DNA of 64,000 bases from assembly GCA_025060615.1 (NCBI GenBank), contig JANXBS010000002.1, positions 1 to 64,000 on the forward strand, given 5' to 3'. Positions within the stretch are counted from its first letter, which is position 1, and every line of letters starts with the position of its first letter. Made by a program: the position numbers and the translations under genes. The notes under the pieces are model-generated. The model worked only from the letters and a program-made list of their open reading frames with translations, made no database searches and had not been told where the DNA came from. Source of the DNA: Anaerolineae bacterium (lineage in GTDB: Bacteria > Chloroflexota > Anaerolineae > DUEN01). This document shows, in pieces, positions 27,214-35,553 of this stretch.

Positions 27214-29241
27214 TCATTCCAGCCCTCGCGCCCAGCGGCGCAAACGGGTGTAACTTAGCCGCGGGCTGCCATCCGGATTGAGCAGAGCATACCAGCGCAT
27301 CTGTTCCTGGGCCGGATACCAGGTGACGGTGCTAAAGTCGAGGTTGAACGGAAACACCGCTTCAATCCATGGCCACTCGCGAACAATGCGATCGAGCGCC
27401 TCGACTAGATACTCGGCCTGTTCCACTTCGCTCACGGTGAACGGCTGATGCTCGCCCAGGTCCCACGCAGGCGTGCGAATGGGCCAGCCCATCTCGGTGA
27501 TCCACATAGGCGTGCTTTCATCGCCGTTATCCACCATGATCTGACGCTGCGCCACCACCCGATCCAGCGATAGTCCCCACGGATCGTGTACATCCGGTGG
27601 CTTGCCAAATCCATAAGGATGCGTGCTTAACGCGTCGAAGAAACCACGCGCGCCTCCTGCATAGAAGGCGCGTAGCCAGTCGAGATCCCCCACAGCCGTG
27701 GGAGAGCCAGGTCCAGTGGTCGCCACGCCGCCTGCGATCACCGACGCCTCCGGATCGGCGGCCTTGATGGCCGGGTAGGCCTGCTTCAGCATCTCGGCGT
27801 AGAAGTACGGGTCGGGCCAGGTGTCGCCCCATTCGTAGGCCAGGTTGGGCTCGTTCCAGATCTCATAGGCGTGGATACGGCCGCGATAGCGCGCGGCCAG
27901 CACGCCGAGGAAATGAGCCAGGTCGGCCGGATCACGCGGCGGATGGCTGATCGGCGTGCCCAGTGGGCGAGCCCAGGCGGGAGCCTGGTGTACCCGCAAT
28001 AGGATCTTCAGCTCCTGGGTCTCATAGGCGTTGACGATGTTGTCGGCGTCTACCCAGTAATAATGCCCTCGCTCCGGCTCGGCTGATTCCCAGCTCAAGT
28101 ACCCTTTGGCCCAAGTGAAGCCCAGGTCACGTACTAGGTAGGCGTTACCGATGCCGGCCAGGTTCATGCCCAGGATCAGGGGATGATCCTCGTGCCCCCC
28201 CTCGTTCTTAGGTCCTCGTCCAAGTCTAAGAGAGGAAAGGGGGCGCGTGTAGGGGCCTTCTGCCGGAGAAGCAACGGGTGCGCCATACACGTCCGACCCC
28301 GTCAGCCAGGGGATCGGCTGGTCCGAACCAGGGGACAGCGCAACCAAGCTGTACATCCCATCGCGCCAGAGGGCGAAGAGCAGCATCCCATTTGGCCCCC
28401 AGGCTGGCGCGCTCACGATGGTCTTTCCGTCTTCCGGCGTCATCCATAGCGGCTGTGGTGGCTCACCAGGGTGGATGATGAAGAAACCTAACGGCGCACC
28501 ATCGTGTTCCCGGCCGAGGAAAAGCAGACTCTTTCCATCAGGCAGCCATAACGGTGATGAGGCGTGGATCGGCCAGTTGGTCAGCGGCGTTGGCCCTAAC
28601 CCATCCGTGGTCACGATCCATAGCCGCTGCCAACCGCTCTCAGCGTCAATGCCGACGAAGGCCAGCCGCTTTCCATCTGGGCTCCAAGCCGGGTCGCGCT
28701 CAGCGCGCGGGGTTTGAACTAGCGGCCTCACCGCGCCCGTGGTCACATCCAGCAGGAAGATGTCCTGATTGCCGGCGCGCTCGCTGACGAAGGCGAGGGC
28801 GCGGCCATCAGGTGACCAGGCTGGCGCGTAGTCGTCTGCGGGATGGTCGGTCAGCCGACGCAGCTCGGAACCGTCTGTGTTCATTAGCCAGATGTCGGCC
28901 TGGCCAGCTCGCCACGAAGTGAAGGCGATCCGCGTGCCATCGGGCGAAACAGCCGGATCCCAATCCACCTCAGGGTTATCCGTCAGCCGGCGCAAGCCAC
29001 CGCCATCTATCCGATAAATGTCGCCGTTGCCGGCCTGATCGCTGGCGAAGAAGAGAGTGGCCGGCTCGCTCGCCTCAGAGGTCGGAGAAGGGGTAGGAAG
29101 AACGGCGGGCAATGGGGTAGGGATCGGGGTCGAGGTGGCGTTTCCACACCCTGCCAGCGTTGTTAGCCACAATGCCATGGTCAGCCATAAGGCGAATGAT
29201 CGGCTGAACCGTCTTGCCGCTCGGGAATCCCGTCGCCTCAT
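27214..29241 (-). CDS. Lipoprotein: TolB-like beta-propeller fused to a glycoside-hydrolase-like domain
   Basis: The N-terminus has a lipoprotein signal (LWLTTLAGCG lipobox, Cys about 32) and a Pro/Thr spacer. Residues about 60-330 contain repeated propeller blades of the TolB/PD40 type (AVSPDGTRIAFTS, AWSPDGRALAFVS, AWSPDGKRLAFVG). Residues about 350-660 form a TIM-barrel glycoside hydrolase-like domain: YEIWNEPNLAYEWG supplies the acid/base Glu and MWITEMGWPI the nucleophile Glu, as in GH39/GH5-type clan-A enzymes. The protein is therefore a surface-anchored glycosidase with a sensor or binding propeller. It starts 3 bp after the methyltransferase stop, with GAGG/AAGG ribosome sites. Substrate unknown. 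Confidence 0.85.
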   Translation of the reverse strand: MRRRDSRAARRFSRSFALWLTMALWLTTLAGCGNATSTPIPTPLPAVLPTPSPTSEASEPATLFFASDQAGNGDIYRIDGGGLRRLTDNPEVDWDPAVSPDGTRIAFTSWRAGQADIWLMNTDGSELRRLTDHPADDYAPAWSPDGRALAFVSERAGNQDIFLLDVTTGAVRPLVQTPRAERDPAWSPDGKRLAFVGIDAESGWQRLWIVTTDGLGPTPLTNWPIHASSPLWLPDGKSLLFLGREHDGAPLGFFIIHPGEPPQPLWMTPEDGKTIVSAPAWGPNGMLLFALWRDGMYSLVALSPGSDQPIPWLTGSDVYGAPVASPAEGPYTRPLSSLRLGRGPKNEGGHEDHPLILGMNLAGIGNAYLVRDLGFTWAKGYLSWESAEPERGHYYWVDADNIVNAYETQELKILLRVHQAPAWARPLGTPISHPPRDPADLAHFLGVLAARYRGRIHAYEIWNEPNLAYEWGDTWPDPYFYAEMLKQAYPAIKAADPEASVIAGGVATTGPGSPTAVGDLDWLRAFYAGGARGFFDALSTHPYGFGKPPDVHDPWGLSLDRVVAQRQIMVDNGDESTPMWITEMGWPIRTPAWDLGEHQPFTVSEVEQAEYLVEALDRIVREWPWIEAVFPFNLDFSTVTWYPAQEQMRWYALLNPDGSPRLSYTRLRRWARGLE

Positions 29242-29244
29242 GCC

Positions 29245-29871
29245 TTATCCCTCGTTGCCTAATCTACGCATCAAGTACCACGATGAGGGAAGGCCATGCT
29301 CCTGTCCCACGCGCACCCAGATCGTCTCAAACGTCGGCTCAAACAGGGCGGCCACTTCAGGTGGATCGAGTCCGGCCCAGCCGCGATAGCCCCAGGCATA
29401 CAGCAGATAATGGCCGCCAGGGCGTACTGCGCGTGCGAGCGCAGCCGCGTAGGCTGGGCGGTCGGCTGGCCACAACCCATGCAGACAGCCGATATCCAGC
29501 GCGAAGTCAGCACGCCAGGGGAGAAAATCGAGCCGGGTGACCAGCCCTAAGTGAAAGCGGGCGCGCACACCCGCACGGCGAGCCTTGCGCCGTGCCCGGA
29601 CGATGGCCAGGATGGCGCTGTCCACGCCGATCACCTCAAAGCCATGGCGGGCTAGGTAGATGGCATTGGTCCCGGTGCCGCAGCCCAAGTCGACTGCTCG
29701 GCCGGACGGCACCACGCCACCCTCGATCACTTCGATCACCTCGGGAGGCGTAATGTTCGTGTCCCAAGGCGGCCGGCCTAGATACATCAAATTGAAACGG
29801 AGCAGGTTCCACCACCGTCGCCAGTGAGCAGGGGGGATCATAGTTGGGAGCCTCCACGGGCTCGGGATCAC
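29245..29871 (-). CDS. Class I SAM-dependent methyltransferase
   Basis: The SAM-binding motif I is VDLGCGTGTNAIYLARHG, with VIGVDSA as motif II, DFALDIGCLHGL as motif IV and RAVRPGGHYLLYAWG as motif VI. The N-terminus RFNLMYLGRPPWDTNITPPE resembles small-molecule and tellurite-resistance-like methyltransferases. The start overlaps the upstream stop as GTGA (29871), with AGGGG before it; an ATG at 29841 after GGAGGC is the alternative. Substrate unknown. It sits between the HAS-barrel gene and the propeller lipoprotein. Confidence 0.88.
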   Translation of the reverse strand: MIPSPWRLPTMIPPAHWRRWWNLLRFNLMYLGRPPWDTNITPPEVIEVIEGGVVPSGRAVDLGCGTGTNAIYLARHGFEVIGVDSAILAIVRARRKARRAGVRARFHLGLVTRLDFLPWRADFALDIGCLHGLWPADRPAYAAALARAVRPGGHYLLYAWGYRGWAGLDPPEVAALFEPTFETIWVRVGQEHGLPSSWYLMRRLGNEG

Positions 29872-30458
29872 GGCTCGATCCCCTGTAGTACACTCATCAT
29901 GCGGTCGTAATCATCACGCAGCAGGGCCGCCACTTCTTGCGCTGCCTTCTCCAGCCAGCCCAGATCGTCGCCGCGAGCGGCATAGACTGCGCGAATATGC
30001 GCGGCCAGGAGTTGATCGGCCGGCAATTCGCCCGGAGCGCTCAACAGCAGCCGGAAATATGGCCTTCGCTCGGTGAAGGCGTGCACCTCTTCCGCCGTGC
30101 ATTGCCAAACCGAGTAGTGCAGAGGCGGCGGCTGGGGAGGTAACACCTGGCGCATAGGGCCGTGACCATTGCGAAAGCCCACAAGCAACGCCCGAAACTC
30201 GGTGCGCAACGTGCGTTCCAACTGCGGATGCTCGCGATAGATTGCCTCGTCAAAGACCTCATCGGTGGAACGGCGCACGGCGCGCCGGCCAGGGTCAATC
30301 CCCATGGTGGCACCGAAGCTGACCACTGCATAGAGGACGCGCTCATCCACGTTGACCCGCACCAGGCTGCCCAGCGGGGGCGGCTGGTGGAGGGCAAAGC
30401 TTTCTGCCACAAAGCCCAAGCTATTGGTTTCGATGATCTCGCCGATGCGGTCTGCCAT
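29868..30458 (-). CDS. Stand-alone HAS-barrel protein (HerA N-terminal domain-like)
   Basis: The first 70 residues (ADRIGEIIETNSLGFVAESF, LGSLVRVNVDERVLYAVVSF) match the HAS-barrel found at the N-terminus of HerA-type DNA translocases and of ATP synthase subunits. The remaining 120 residues are alpha-helical and carry no Walker A or B motif, so no ATPase is present. Its gene is 23 bp downstream of the NurA nuclease gene. Known HerA-NurA pairs resect DNA ends; here the HAS domain is separate from any ATPase. It may be a NurA adaptor or regulator, by inference. Confidence 0.72.
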   Translation of the reverse strand: MADRIGEIIETNSLGFVAESFALHQPPPLGSLVRVNVDERVLYAVVSFGATMGIDPGRRAVRRSTDEVFDEAIYREHPQLERTLRTEFRALLVGFRNGHGPMRQVLPPQPPPLHYSVWQCTAEEVHAFTERRPYFRLLLSAPGELPADQLLAAHIRAVYAARGDDLGWLEKAAQEVAALLRDDYDRMMSVLQGIEP

Positions 30459-30481
30459 CTTGCCTCCTGCTCTTCCTCTTT

Positions 30482-31714
30482 CTACACCCCGCGCACGCGC
30501 TTACTGCGGTCTTTTTCCGACCGGGTGTAGATGATCTCGCGCCCAGCGAGCTCTCGTGCCACCATTTCTTCTACCAGTTGTCGCTCGCCCGCCGTGATCA
30601 CAGCCTGTTCGTGCGCCTCGGTGAGCGCAGGAGGATAGCCTTGTCCACGCTGGCACTGATCGTAGACCACGGCGTGAACGCGGTCGAGCAATTCTGGTGT
30701 CTTGGCGACCCAGGCCGGCACCTCCAGGCGGGCGATCTCGCTGCCTATTTTGAGGTAGAAGAAGTACACTTGCTGATCTTGATCAAAGTGCTTAAGCACC
30801 GGATGCCGGCTGCGGAAATAGTCACTGCGCTCGCCGTCCGCCAGATGTTGGGCGAAGAGGAGACGATCGGACAACATAGCTAGGGGAGCGCAGCGGGGAC
30901 GTCGTTGGTAAACTGTGACGGCCTGGCACTGACGGCAGATGACCGATGGATCAGGGCAGAGGCCCACCCGGAGCGCGTTGATCACATCGTCAGCGCCTGG
31001 GTGACTAGTGTAGGCGGCTAGGGGCACGTTCAGCTCGCGTAACCGCCGGAGCGCCCGTTGATACGGCTCCAGGAAATGCCGGCGCACCTCCTCATCAATA
31101 CCTGGGCTGTCCAATCCCCACAGGATGAGGGTGCCATCCCGGAGGGCTACCATCTCTTGTGACGAGATGGCCATCACCGCATGCAAGAGCGCGGTCATCT
31201 CATCTACGGCCACTTTGAGCGCCAGCAATGCACCCTCGATGGGCAGCGTCCGATGATCGGGCGAGAGAAACACCTCTTCATCACGATAGTAAAGTTGGGT
31301 GGTGGCATCCAGCTCGGCTCGGGATTCGCTGCCATAGGTAAGCACGGCGTAGCCGGTGTTGATGATGAAGAAGCGCACAGGGCTATGGCGATCCGGGGCG
31401 ATGTAAGAGCCGTCGGCAGCCACAACGGTGAAATCGGCCGGGCAGGGAGGCAACGGATAGCACGTGGCGAGGGTGCGCTCGGGGTAGGCCACCAGCCAGT
31501 CAGGCCTAGCCTGGGGATCATCCAGGCGAGCACGCACGTGAGCCGGATCGGTGACGCGCAGCCGCTCCAGAGCCAACGGCAACCGGCCGTGACGATCTTC
31601 CCCATCAAAGGCCTGTGCCATCTCATAGATGGCCTGGACGATCACATCCAACTTCAGGGGCATCGGAAAAGCGCCCTTTCCGTCACTAAGGAATAGGGGA
31701 TTATCAAGTTCCAT
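30482..31714 (-). CDS. nurA: NurA-domain nuclease
   Basis: A 5'-3' nuclease of the NurA family, partner of the HerA translocase in DNA-end resection. FTVVAADGSYIAPDRHSPV holds the first catalytic Asp, ALRDGTLILWGL the second acidic cluster and GYPPALTEAHEQAVITAGER the C-terminal conserved motif. A four-Cys-like patch (CPDPSVICRQCQAV) lies about residue 265. Two starts are possible: ATG 31714, almost at the predicted transcript start (leaderless), or ATG 31663 with an AAAGGG upstream. The next gene downstream is the HAS-barrel protein; no HerA ATPase is in the window. Confidence 0.85.
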   Translation of the reverse strand: MELDNPLFLSDGKGAFPMPLKLDVIVQAIYEMAQAFDGEDRHGRLPLALERLRVTDPAHVRARLDDPQARPDWLVAYPERTLATCYPLPPCPADFTVVAADGSYIAPDRHSPVRFFIINTGYAVLTYGSESRAELDATTQLYYRDEEVFLSPDHRTLPIEGALLALKVAVDEMTALLHAVMAISSQEMVALRDGTLILWGLDSPGIDEEVRRHFLEPYQRALRRLRELNVPLAAYTSHPGADDVINALRVGLCPDPSVICRQCQAVTVYQRRPRCAPLAMLSDRLLFAQHLADGERSDYFRSRHPVLKHFDQDQQVYFFYLKIGSEIARLEVPAWVAKTPELLDRVHAVVYDQCQRGQGYPPALTEAHEQAVITAGERQLVEEMVARELAGREIIYTRSEKDRSKRVRGV

Positions 31715-31722
31715 TATACTAT

Positions 31723-31751
31723 ACTATACTGTGCCGCTTGGAGGATGACAA
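31723..31751 (-). promoter_or_regulatory. Sigma-70 promoter for nurA operon, with tandem TATAGT/TATAAT
   Basis: On the minus strand TTGTCA, 17 bp, TATAGT, followed by further TATAGTATAAT repeats that run into the ATG at 31714. The predicted start site falls about 2 nt before that ATG, which would make the transcript leaderless. Confidence 0.65.
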
Positions 31752-31763
31752 AGAGGGGTGATC

Positions 31764-32618
31764 TTAGAGCACAACCAACGCAATGCCGAGCAGCGTCACT
31801 GCGGCCCCTGTGATGGAACTGAGGCTGGGGATTTCCCGGAGGAGCAGAATCCCTAGGATGACACCACCCGTGACCTCTTGAGTGGCGATTAAATTGACAT
31901 AAGTTGCATGGGTTCGACGAAGCGCGGCGTTATACAACGTGTGGCCCAGGCCCGATGACAGCACGCCCAGGGCGATAATCGAGCCGATCTGCCGAAATCC
32001 GTAGCCCTCTGGTGTGAACGAGAGCACGGCAGCCGGTAAAGTCCATAGCGCAGCAAGCCCGTACACGGCGCCGGCGTACGTGAAAAGCGGGTAGCACGTC
32101 CGTTGGGAGCGGCCGGCTACGGAGTATAAGCCATACATCATCGCCGAGCCGATGGCTAGCAAGTCGCCAATAGCCATCTGACTGGTCAGACGGGGTTCAA
32201 ACCCAGTCAGGATGCCGACGCCGATCACAGCTACGAGCACTCCTAGCCATTTGCGACGTGGGATGGGCTCGTGCAAAAGCCAGGCCGAGGCAATCGTCAC
32301 AAAAATGGGAGCGGTATACACCAGCGCCAACGAGTGGGCGATGGTGGTGAAATTGAGAGAGGCGATATAGAACAGGAAATGCAGCGCAGTCACCAGGCCA
32401 AAGCCTAAAAAGCGGACCAGATCCTCTCGTGAAGGCCCCAACGGTTGTCGGTTGAACCGAGCCAGGGCCATCACCAATAACGCCCCGGTGGCTAGGCGCC
32501 CGACGGTGACTTCATAGGGTGAGAGAGGGGTTGCCCATCGAACGAAGATTGGGCTGGTGGAGAAGAAACCTACCGCCAACGTGACGTAAAGGAGGCCAAG
32601 GCGTTCGCTTGATGTCAT
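31764..32618 (-). CDS. EamA/DMT-family transporter
   Basis: A 284-residue drug/metabolite transporter with about ten membrane helices in two EamA repeats (YVTLAVGFFSTSPIFVRWAT... and DLLAIGSAMMYGLYSVAGR). Conserved PIFVTIASAWLLHEPIPRRK and VTGGVILGILLLREIPS end the two halves. It probably exports a small metabolite; substrate unknown. Upstream of the nurA promoter and likely transcribed separately. Confidence 0.9.
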   Translation of the reverse strand: MTSSERLGLLYVTLAVGFFSTSPIFVRWATPLSPYEVTVGRLATGALLVMALARFNRQPLGPSREDLVRFLGFGLVTALHFLFYIASLNFTTIAHSLALVYTAPIFVTIASAWLLHEPIPRRKWLGVLVAVIGVGILTGFEPRLTSQMAIGDLLAIGSAMMYGLYSVAGRSQRTCYPLFTYAGAVYGLAALWTLPAAVLSFTPEGYGFRQIGSIIALGVLSSGLGHTLYNAALRRTHATYVNLIATQEVTGGVILGILLLREIPSLSSITGAAVTLLGIALVVL

Positions 32619-32731
32619 CGAGGGTCTGCGCTCATCCTGGTGTAGCCCTTACGGGAACTGGACAGAGTTGCATCCACAACGCGAGCGGCCGAAGAAGGTC
32701 TACAATTGCAGATTTCATTTGGACCGCCGTC

Positions 32732-32968
32732 TCACGAAAGGGGTATGGGAACAAGCAAACGCGGCACGAGCGTGAGAGACTCCACGGCTATCGAGGTAGG
32801 AGAGTTCTCCTGGGAAGCCGGCTCAGGGGTGCTGAGCGGAGGTGGAGGTGGGGGAGCCCCAGTCAAGACATAAGCTAGAATCAAGCTCAGCACGACCAAG
32901 AGGCTGATGCCCCAGAGTATCCACTGTCGCCATTGTCTCGCCGAACTACGCCGTATCCTCTTGGCCAT
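32732..32968 (-). CDS. Small single-pass membrane protein, proline-rich (78 aa)
   Basis: A basic N-terminus (MAKRIRRSSARQWRQW), one membrane helix (ILWGISLLVVLSLILAYVLT) and a Pro-rich outer segment (GAPPPPPPLSTPEPASQ) to the C-terminus. I chose the ATG at 32968, after GAGAG; the longer frame to 33136 overlaps the divergent gene's promoter region. Function unknown; it is divergent from the coiled-coil protein gene. Confidence 0.55.
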   Translation of the reverse strand: MAKRIRRSSARQWRQWILWGISLLVVLSLILAYVLTGAPPPPPPLSTPEPASQENSPTSIAVESLTLVPRLLVPIPLS

Positions 32969-33092
32969 GATAGTTACTCTCGCATGGTCTAATCCGATTA
33001 TACCATGCAGCCGCGCTCCTGGCAAGGCTCCTCGCTTACCTCCTCTTGATCTGAACTCTTGCGCCTGAGATTGAATTGATGAAACCTCTCCC

Positions 33093-33121
33093 TTGTGAAT
33101 TGTATCAAGATGAGATATACT
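33093..33121 (+). promoter_or_regulatory. Sigma-70 promoter for the heptad-repeat protein
   Basis: TTGTGA, 17 bp, TATACT, predicted start near 33128. This places transcription downstream of the longest-frame ATG (33076) and supports the start at 33151/33154. Confidence 0.6.
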
Positions 33122-33153
33122 TTGATTGGAACTCACGAAGAGTGGAGGGCATG

Positions 33154-34281
33154 ATGGCTTTCACTGTACAAGATTACTTCGATCTGGTACGACTACTGGC
33201 AGAGCACCCCGAATGGCGTGCTGAGCTGAGGCGGCTCGTCTTATCAGATGAGGTGCTGACGCTTCCAGAACTCGTACGAGAGCTGGCGGAAATCCAGCGG
33301 CGCACCGAGGAGCGGTTGGAGGTTCTGGCGCAGCATGTGGATGCGCTGATCGAGACTCAACGGCGCACCGAGGAGCGTGTGAACGCACTGGCTGAGGCTC
33401 AGCAGCGCACCGAGGAGCGGCTGGCGGCTTTAGCGCAGCATATAGATGAGCTGACGCAGCGGTTGAATACGCTCACCCAACGGGTGGATGAGCTCACGCA
33501 ACGGCTGAATGCGCTCACGCAGCGAGTAGATGAGCTCACCCAACGAGTGGATGCGCTCACACAGCGGGTGGACGAGCTGACGCAGCGGTTGAATACGCTC
33601 ACCCAACGGGTGGATGAGCTCACGCAACGGCTGAATGCGCTCACGCAGCGAGTAGATGAGCTCACCCAACGAGTGGATGCGCTCACACAACGGGTGGATG
33701 TGCTCACACAACGAGTGGATGCATTGGCCGAGGCTCAACGACGTACCGAGCAGCAATTGGAAGCCCTGGCGACCACGGTCAACAACCTAACCTTGGAAGT
33801 CACAGAGCTAACGCACACTCAGAAGCGAATCATCGACCGATTGGCCAAACTCGAAGGGCGCATGCTGGAATGGGAGTACCGCGAGAAAGCCCCCGCTTTC
33901 TTTGGTTCACTGCTGCGTAAGACTCGGCTCGCCAGGCGAGAGGAATTGGCCGACCAGGTGGAAGACCGTCTGCCACTCAATGAGTTCCGAGACGTGCTTT
34001 TGGCCGATCTCTTCGTGCAAGGTCAGCCGCGTGCGCTCCCACAAGCAGGGAATGTGCTGCTAGTTGTGGAGGTCTCCTCGGTGGTGGATGAGGGGGACGT
34101 CACCCGAGCGGGGCGTCGGGCCTCTCTATTGCGTCAGGCCGGCTTACGGACCGTCCCTGTAGTTGCTGGGGAGAGCATCACCGAGAGCGGGGATCTCGAA
34201 GCCCGTCGTCAGAATGTAGTGATCATCCAGGATGGGGAGCACCTGCGATGGGATGAAGCCCTCATCGCTTGGGTTCAATGA
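33154..34281 (+). CDS. Heptad-repeat coiled-coil protein with degenerate nuclease-like C-terminal domain
   Basis: The start at 33151 or 33154 follows GGAGG; 33154 has the better spacing. Residues 1-45 form a globular lead (FTVQDYFDLVRLLAEHPEWR). Residues about 45-235 are a long coiled coil of seven-residue units, chiefly LTQRVDE, LTQRLNT and LTQRVDA. The C-terminal 135 residues (AFFGSLLRKTRLARREELAD, RDVLLADLFVQG, NVLLVVEVSSVVDEGDV) have the strand order of a restriction-endonuclease fold. The expected Glu-x-Lys is Glu-x-Ser, so it may be inactive. Similar proteins with DUF3782-like domains are common in Cyanobacteria and Chloroflexota; function unknown. Confidence 0.72.
   Translation: MAFTVQDYFDLVRLLAEHPEWRAELRRLVLSDEVLTLPELVRELAEIQRRTEERLEVLAQHVDALIETQRRTEERVNALAEAQQRTEERLAALAQHIDELTQRLNTLTQRVDELTQRLNALTQRVDELTQRVDALTQRVDELTQRLNTLTQRVDELTQRLNALTQRVDELTQRVDALTQRVDVLTQRVDALAEAQRRTEQQLEALATTVNNLTLEVTELTHTQKRIIDRLAKLEGRMLEWEYREKAPAFFGSLLRKTRLARREELADQVEDRLPLNEFRDVLLADLFVQGQPRALPQAGNVLLVVEVSSVVDEGDVTRAGRRASLLRQAGLRTVPVVAGESITESGDLEARRQNVVIIQDGEHLRWDEALIAWVQ
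33451..33702 (+). repeat. Two tandem 126-bp units made of 21-bp coding repeats
   Basis: The 21-bp unit encodes a heptad (LTQRxxx). Six heptads in the order NT, DE, NA, DE, DA, DE form a 126-bp block that occurs at 33451-33576 and again, almost unchanged, at 33577-33702, indicating a recent internal duplication. Further degenerate heptads follow to about 33740. Length changes in multiples of 21 keep the frame. Confidence 0.85.
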
Positions 34282-34290
34282 CAGATGACG

Positions 34291-34321
34291 GAGGGAGGAC
34301 GATACGCCCTCCCTCTTCTTT
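34291..34321 (+). terminator. Intrinsic terminator of the heptad-repeat gene
   Basis: GAGGGAGG and CCTCCCTC form an 8-bp stem with a 9-nt loop, followed by TTCTTT. It lies 9 bp after the stop of the plus-strand gene and just beyond the end of the convergent radical-SAM gene. Confidence 0.75.
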
Positions 34322-34379
34322 ACACTTTAGCACTTCTAAGATTACCCTCGACACTTTAGCACTTCTAAGATTACCCTCG
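34322..34379. repeat. Perfect 29-bp tandem duplication at the 3' end of the SPASM radical-SAM gene
   Basis: The unit ACACTTTAGCACTTCTAAGA plus nine more bases occurs twice with no mismatch (34322-34350 and 34351-34379). On the minus strand it encodes the gene's last residues ([10 protein letters not shown]); because 29 is not a multiple of three, the second copy is read in another frame and creates the present stop. Confidence 0.9.
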
Positions 34380-35433
34380 CCACCGTCGGCGGGTGCAGCA
34401 ACATGTTCGCATAAGACGCATTGGCCATTGGGCAGGCACATTCCTTGTTCGCAATGGAGCGGCGCAGTCGCGTCATCTCCTCTCCGAACCAGATCGGCGC
34501 CAGATCGTAGCCCGTCTGGCGTAAATTGCCCACCGGTTCCGCCCGAATACAACATGACCAGATGTCACCATTGGGCGCGATGTGGGCACTGGCCCAACCG
34601 GCGTAGCAATCAATGACTTGAGTTCGCTGGCGTAAGATCCGTTTGGCGAGCTGATAGTACTCAGCTCGGAATGCCTGAGTCACGCGGGCGATGCCGCGTG
34701 CTGGCGCACGACGGGCCTGCTCGCTCAGGAAGTCGGCAATGGGTTCGTACTCCTCAGGCGCAGGGGTGATGCCCCATCCCACCGTGTCCAACTCCACCCG
34801 CTCCTCAGCGATTTCAGTAATGTACGAATCCGGTTGAAGAGGCTGCAAGCCATCGTAGATCTCCCGGAAGCGATGAATGTTGAAGCGGGAGATCACCGTG
34901 TGAATCGTCAACACCAGGTTACGACGCTGCTTTTGCAGCTCTTTCAATCGCTGCCACGTCTCCATCGCCTTCCGCCAGTTGCCAGAGATGCCTCGGATGT
35001 CATCGTGTTCCTCACCGAGGCCGTCCAGGCTCAGATTGATCCCGATTTCGGAGTCAACGGCTTCCCGGCATATATGATCCACCTGTTCCACCACGCGGTC
35101 GCTGAGTAGGCCATTGGTGGGGATGGTGATATAGGCTGGGCGACACTCCTGGTACGCTGCTATCACTAGCTCATCCAGGTCCGACCGTAGGAATGGCTCG
35201 CCGCCGGTGAAGGTGATGTAGACAGGGGTGCGGCCCAGATGATGAAAGACCTGTCGCCATTCCTCAACGGTCATGTCGTCATTCGGCTTACGCCACACGT
35301 CGCATGTGCGACATCGGGAGTTACAGCGGAAGGAGACGCTGACCACGATAGAGAACGGGTATAGGCGCGGCCATCCGAAGCGCCGAAACGCCCAATAAGC
35401 CGGCAATTTAGCAGCTAAGCTCAATAGGGACAT
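34342..35433 (-). CDS. Radical SAM/SPASM-type protein
   Basis: A 363-residue radical-SAM enzyme. The [4Fe-4S] loop is [13 protein letters not shown] (C-x3-C-x2-C), the SAM site is FTGGEPFLR, and [15 protein letters not shown] follows. The C-terminus [20 protein letters not shown] with a later [10 protein letters not shown] cluster fits a SPASM-like auxiliary cluster, typical of peptide- or sugar-modifying enzymes. It is the last of four radical-SAM genes on this strand, 120 bp after its neighbour. The C-terminus ends CRG because of a 29-bp tandem duplication. Substrate unknown. Confidence 0.88.
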   Translation of the reverse strand: MSLLSLAAKLPAYWAFRRFGWPRLYPFSIVVSVSFRCNSRCRTCDVWRKPNDDMTVEEWRQVFHHLGRTPVYITFTGGEPFLRSDLDELVIAAYQECRPAYITIPTNGLLSDRVVEQVDHICREAVDSEIGINLSLDGLGEEHDDIRGISGNWRKAMETWQRLKELQKQRRNLVLTIHTVISRFNIHRFREIYDGLQPLQPDSYITEIAEERVELDTVGWGITPAPEEYEPIADFLSEQARRAPARGIARVTQAFRAEYYQLAKRILRQRTQVIDCYAGWASAHIAPNGDIWSCCIRAEPVGNLRQTGYDLAPIWFGEEMTRLRRSIANKECACPMANASYANMLLHPPTVARVILEVLKCRG

Positions 35434-35553
35434 CTTGCCTCAGAGGATGCCTGCGAGGGGGTCTGGGAAGCCTGATGAGCCTCTTCTGCGGAGATTCTTG
35501 GAGCATCAGGCATATCACGCCGCGTTCTACACGGGTAGCGGAAAGCTTTTCCA

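Noticed and set aside
33430-33750. CRISPR-like tandem repeat
   Set aside because: Units are 21 bp with no spacers and encode heptads in frame, so this is a coding repeat.
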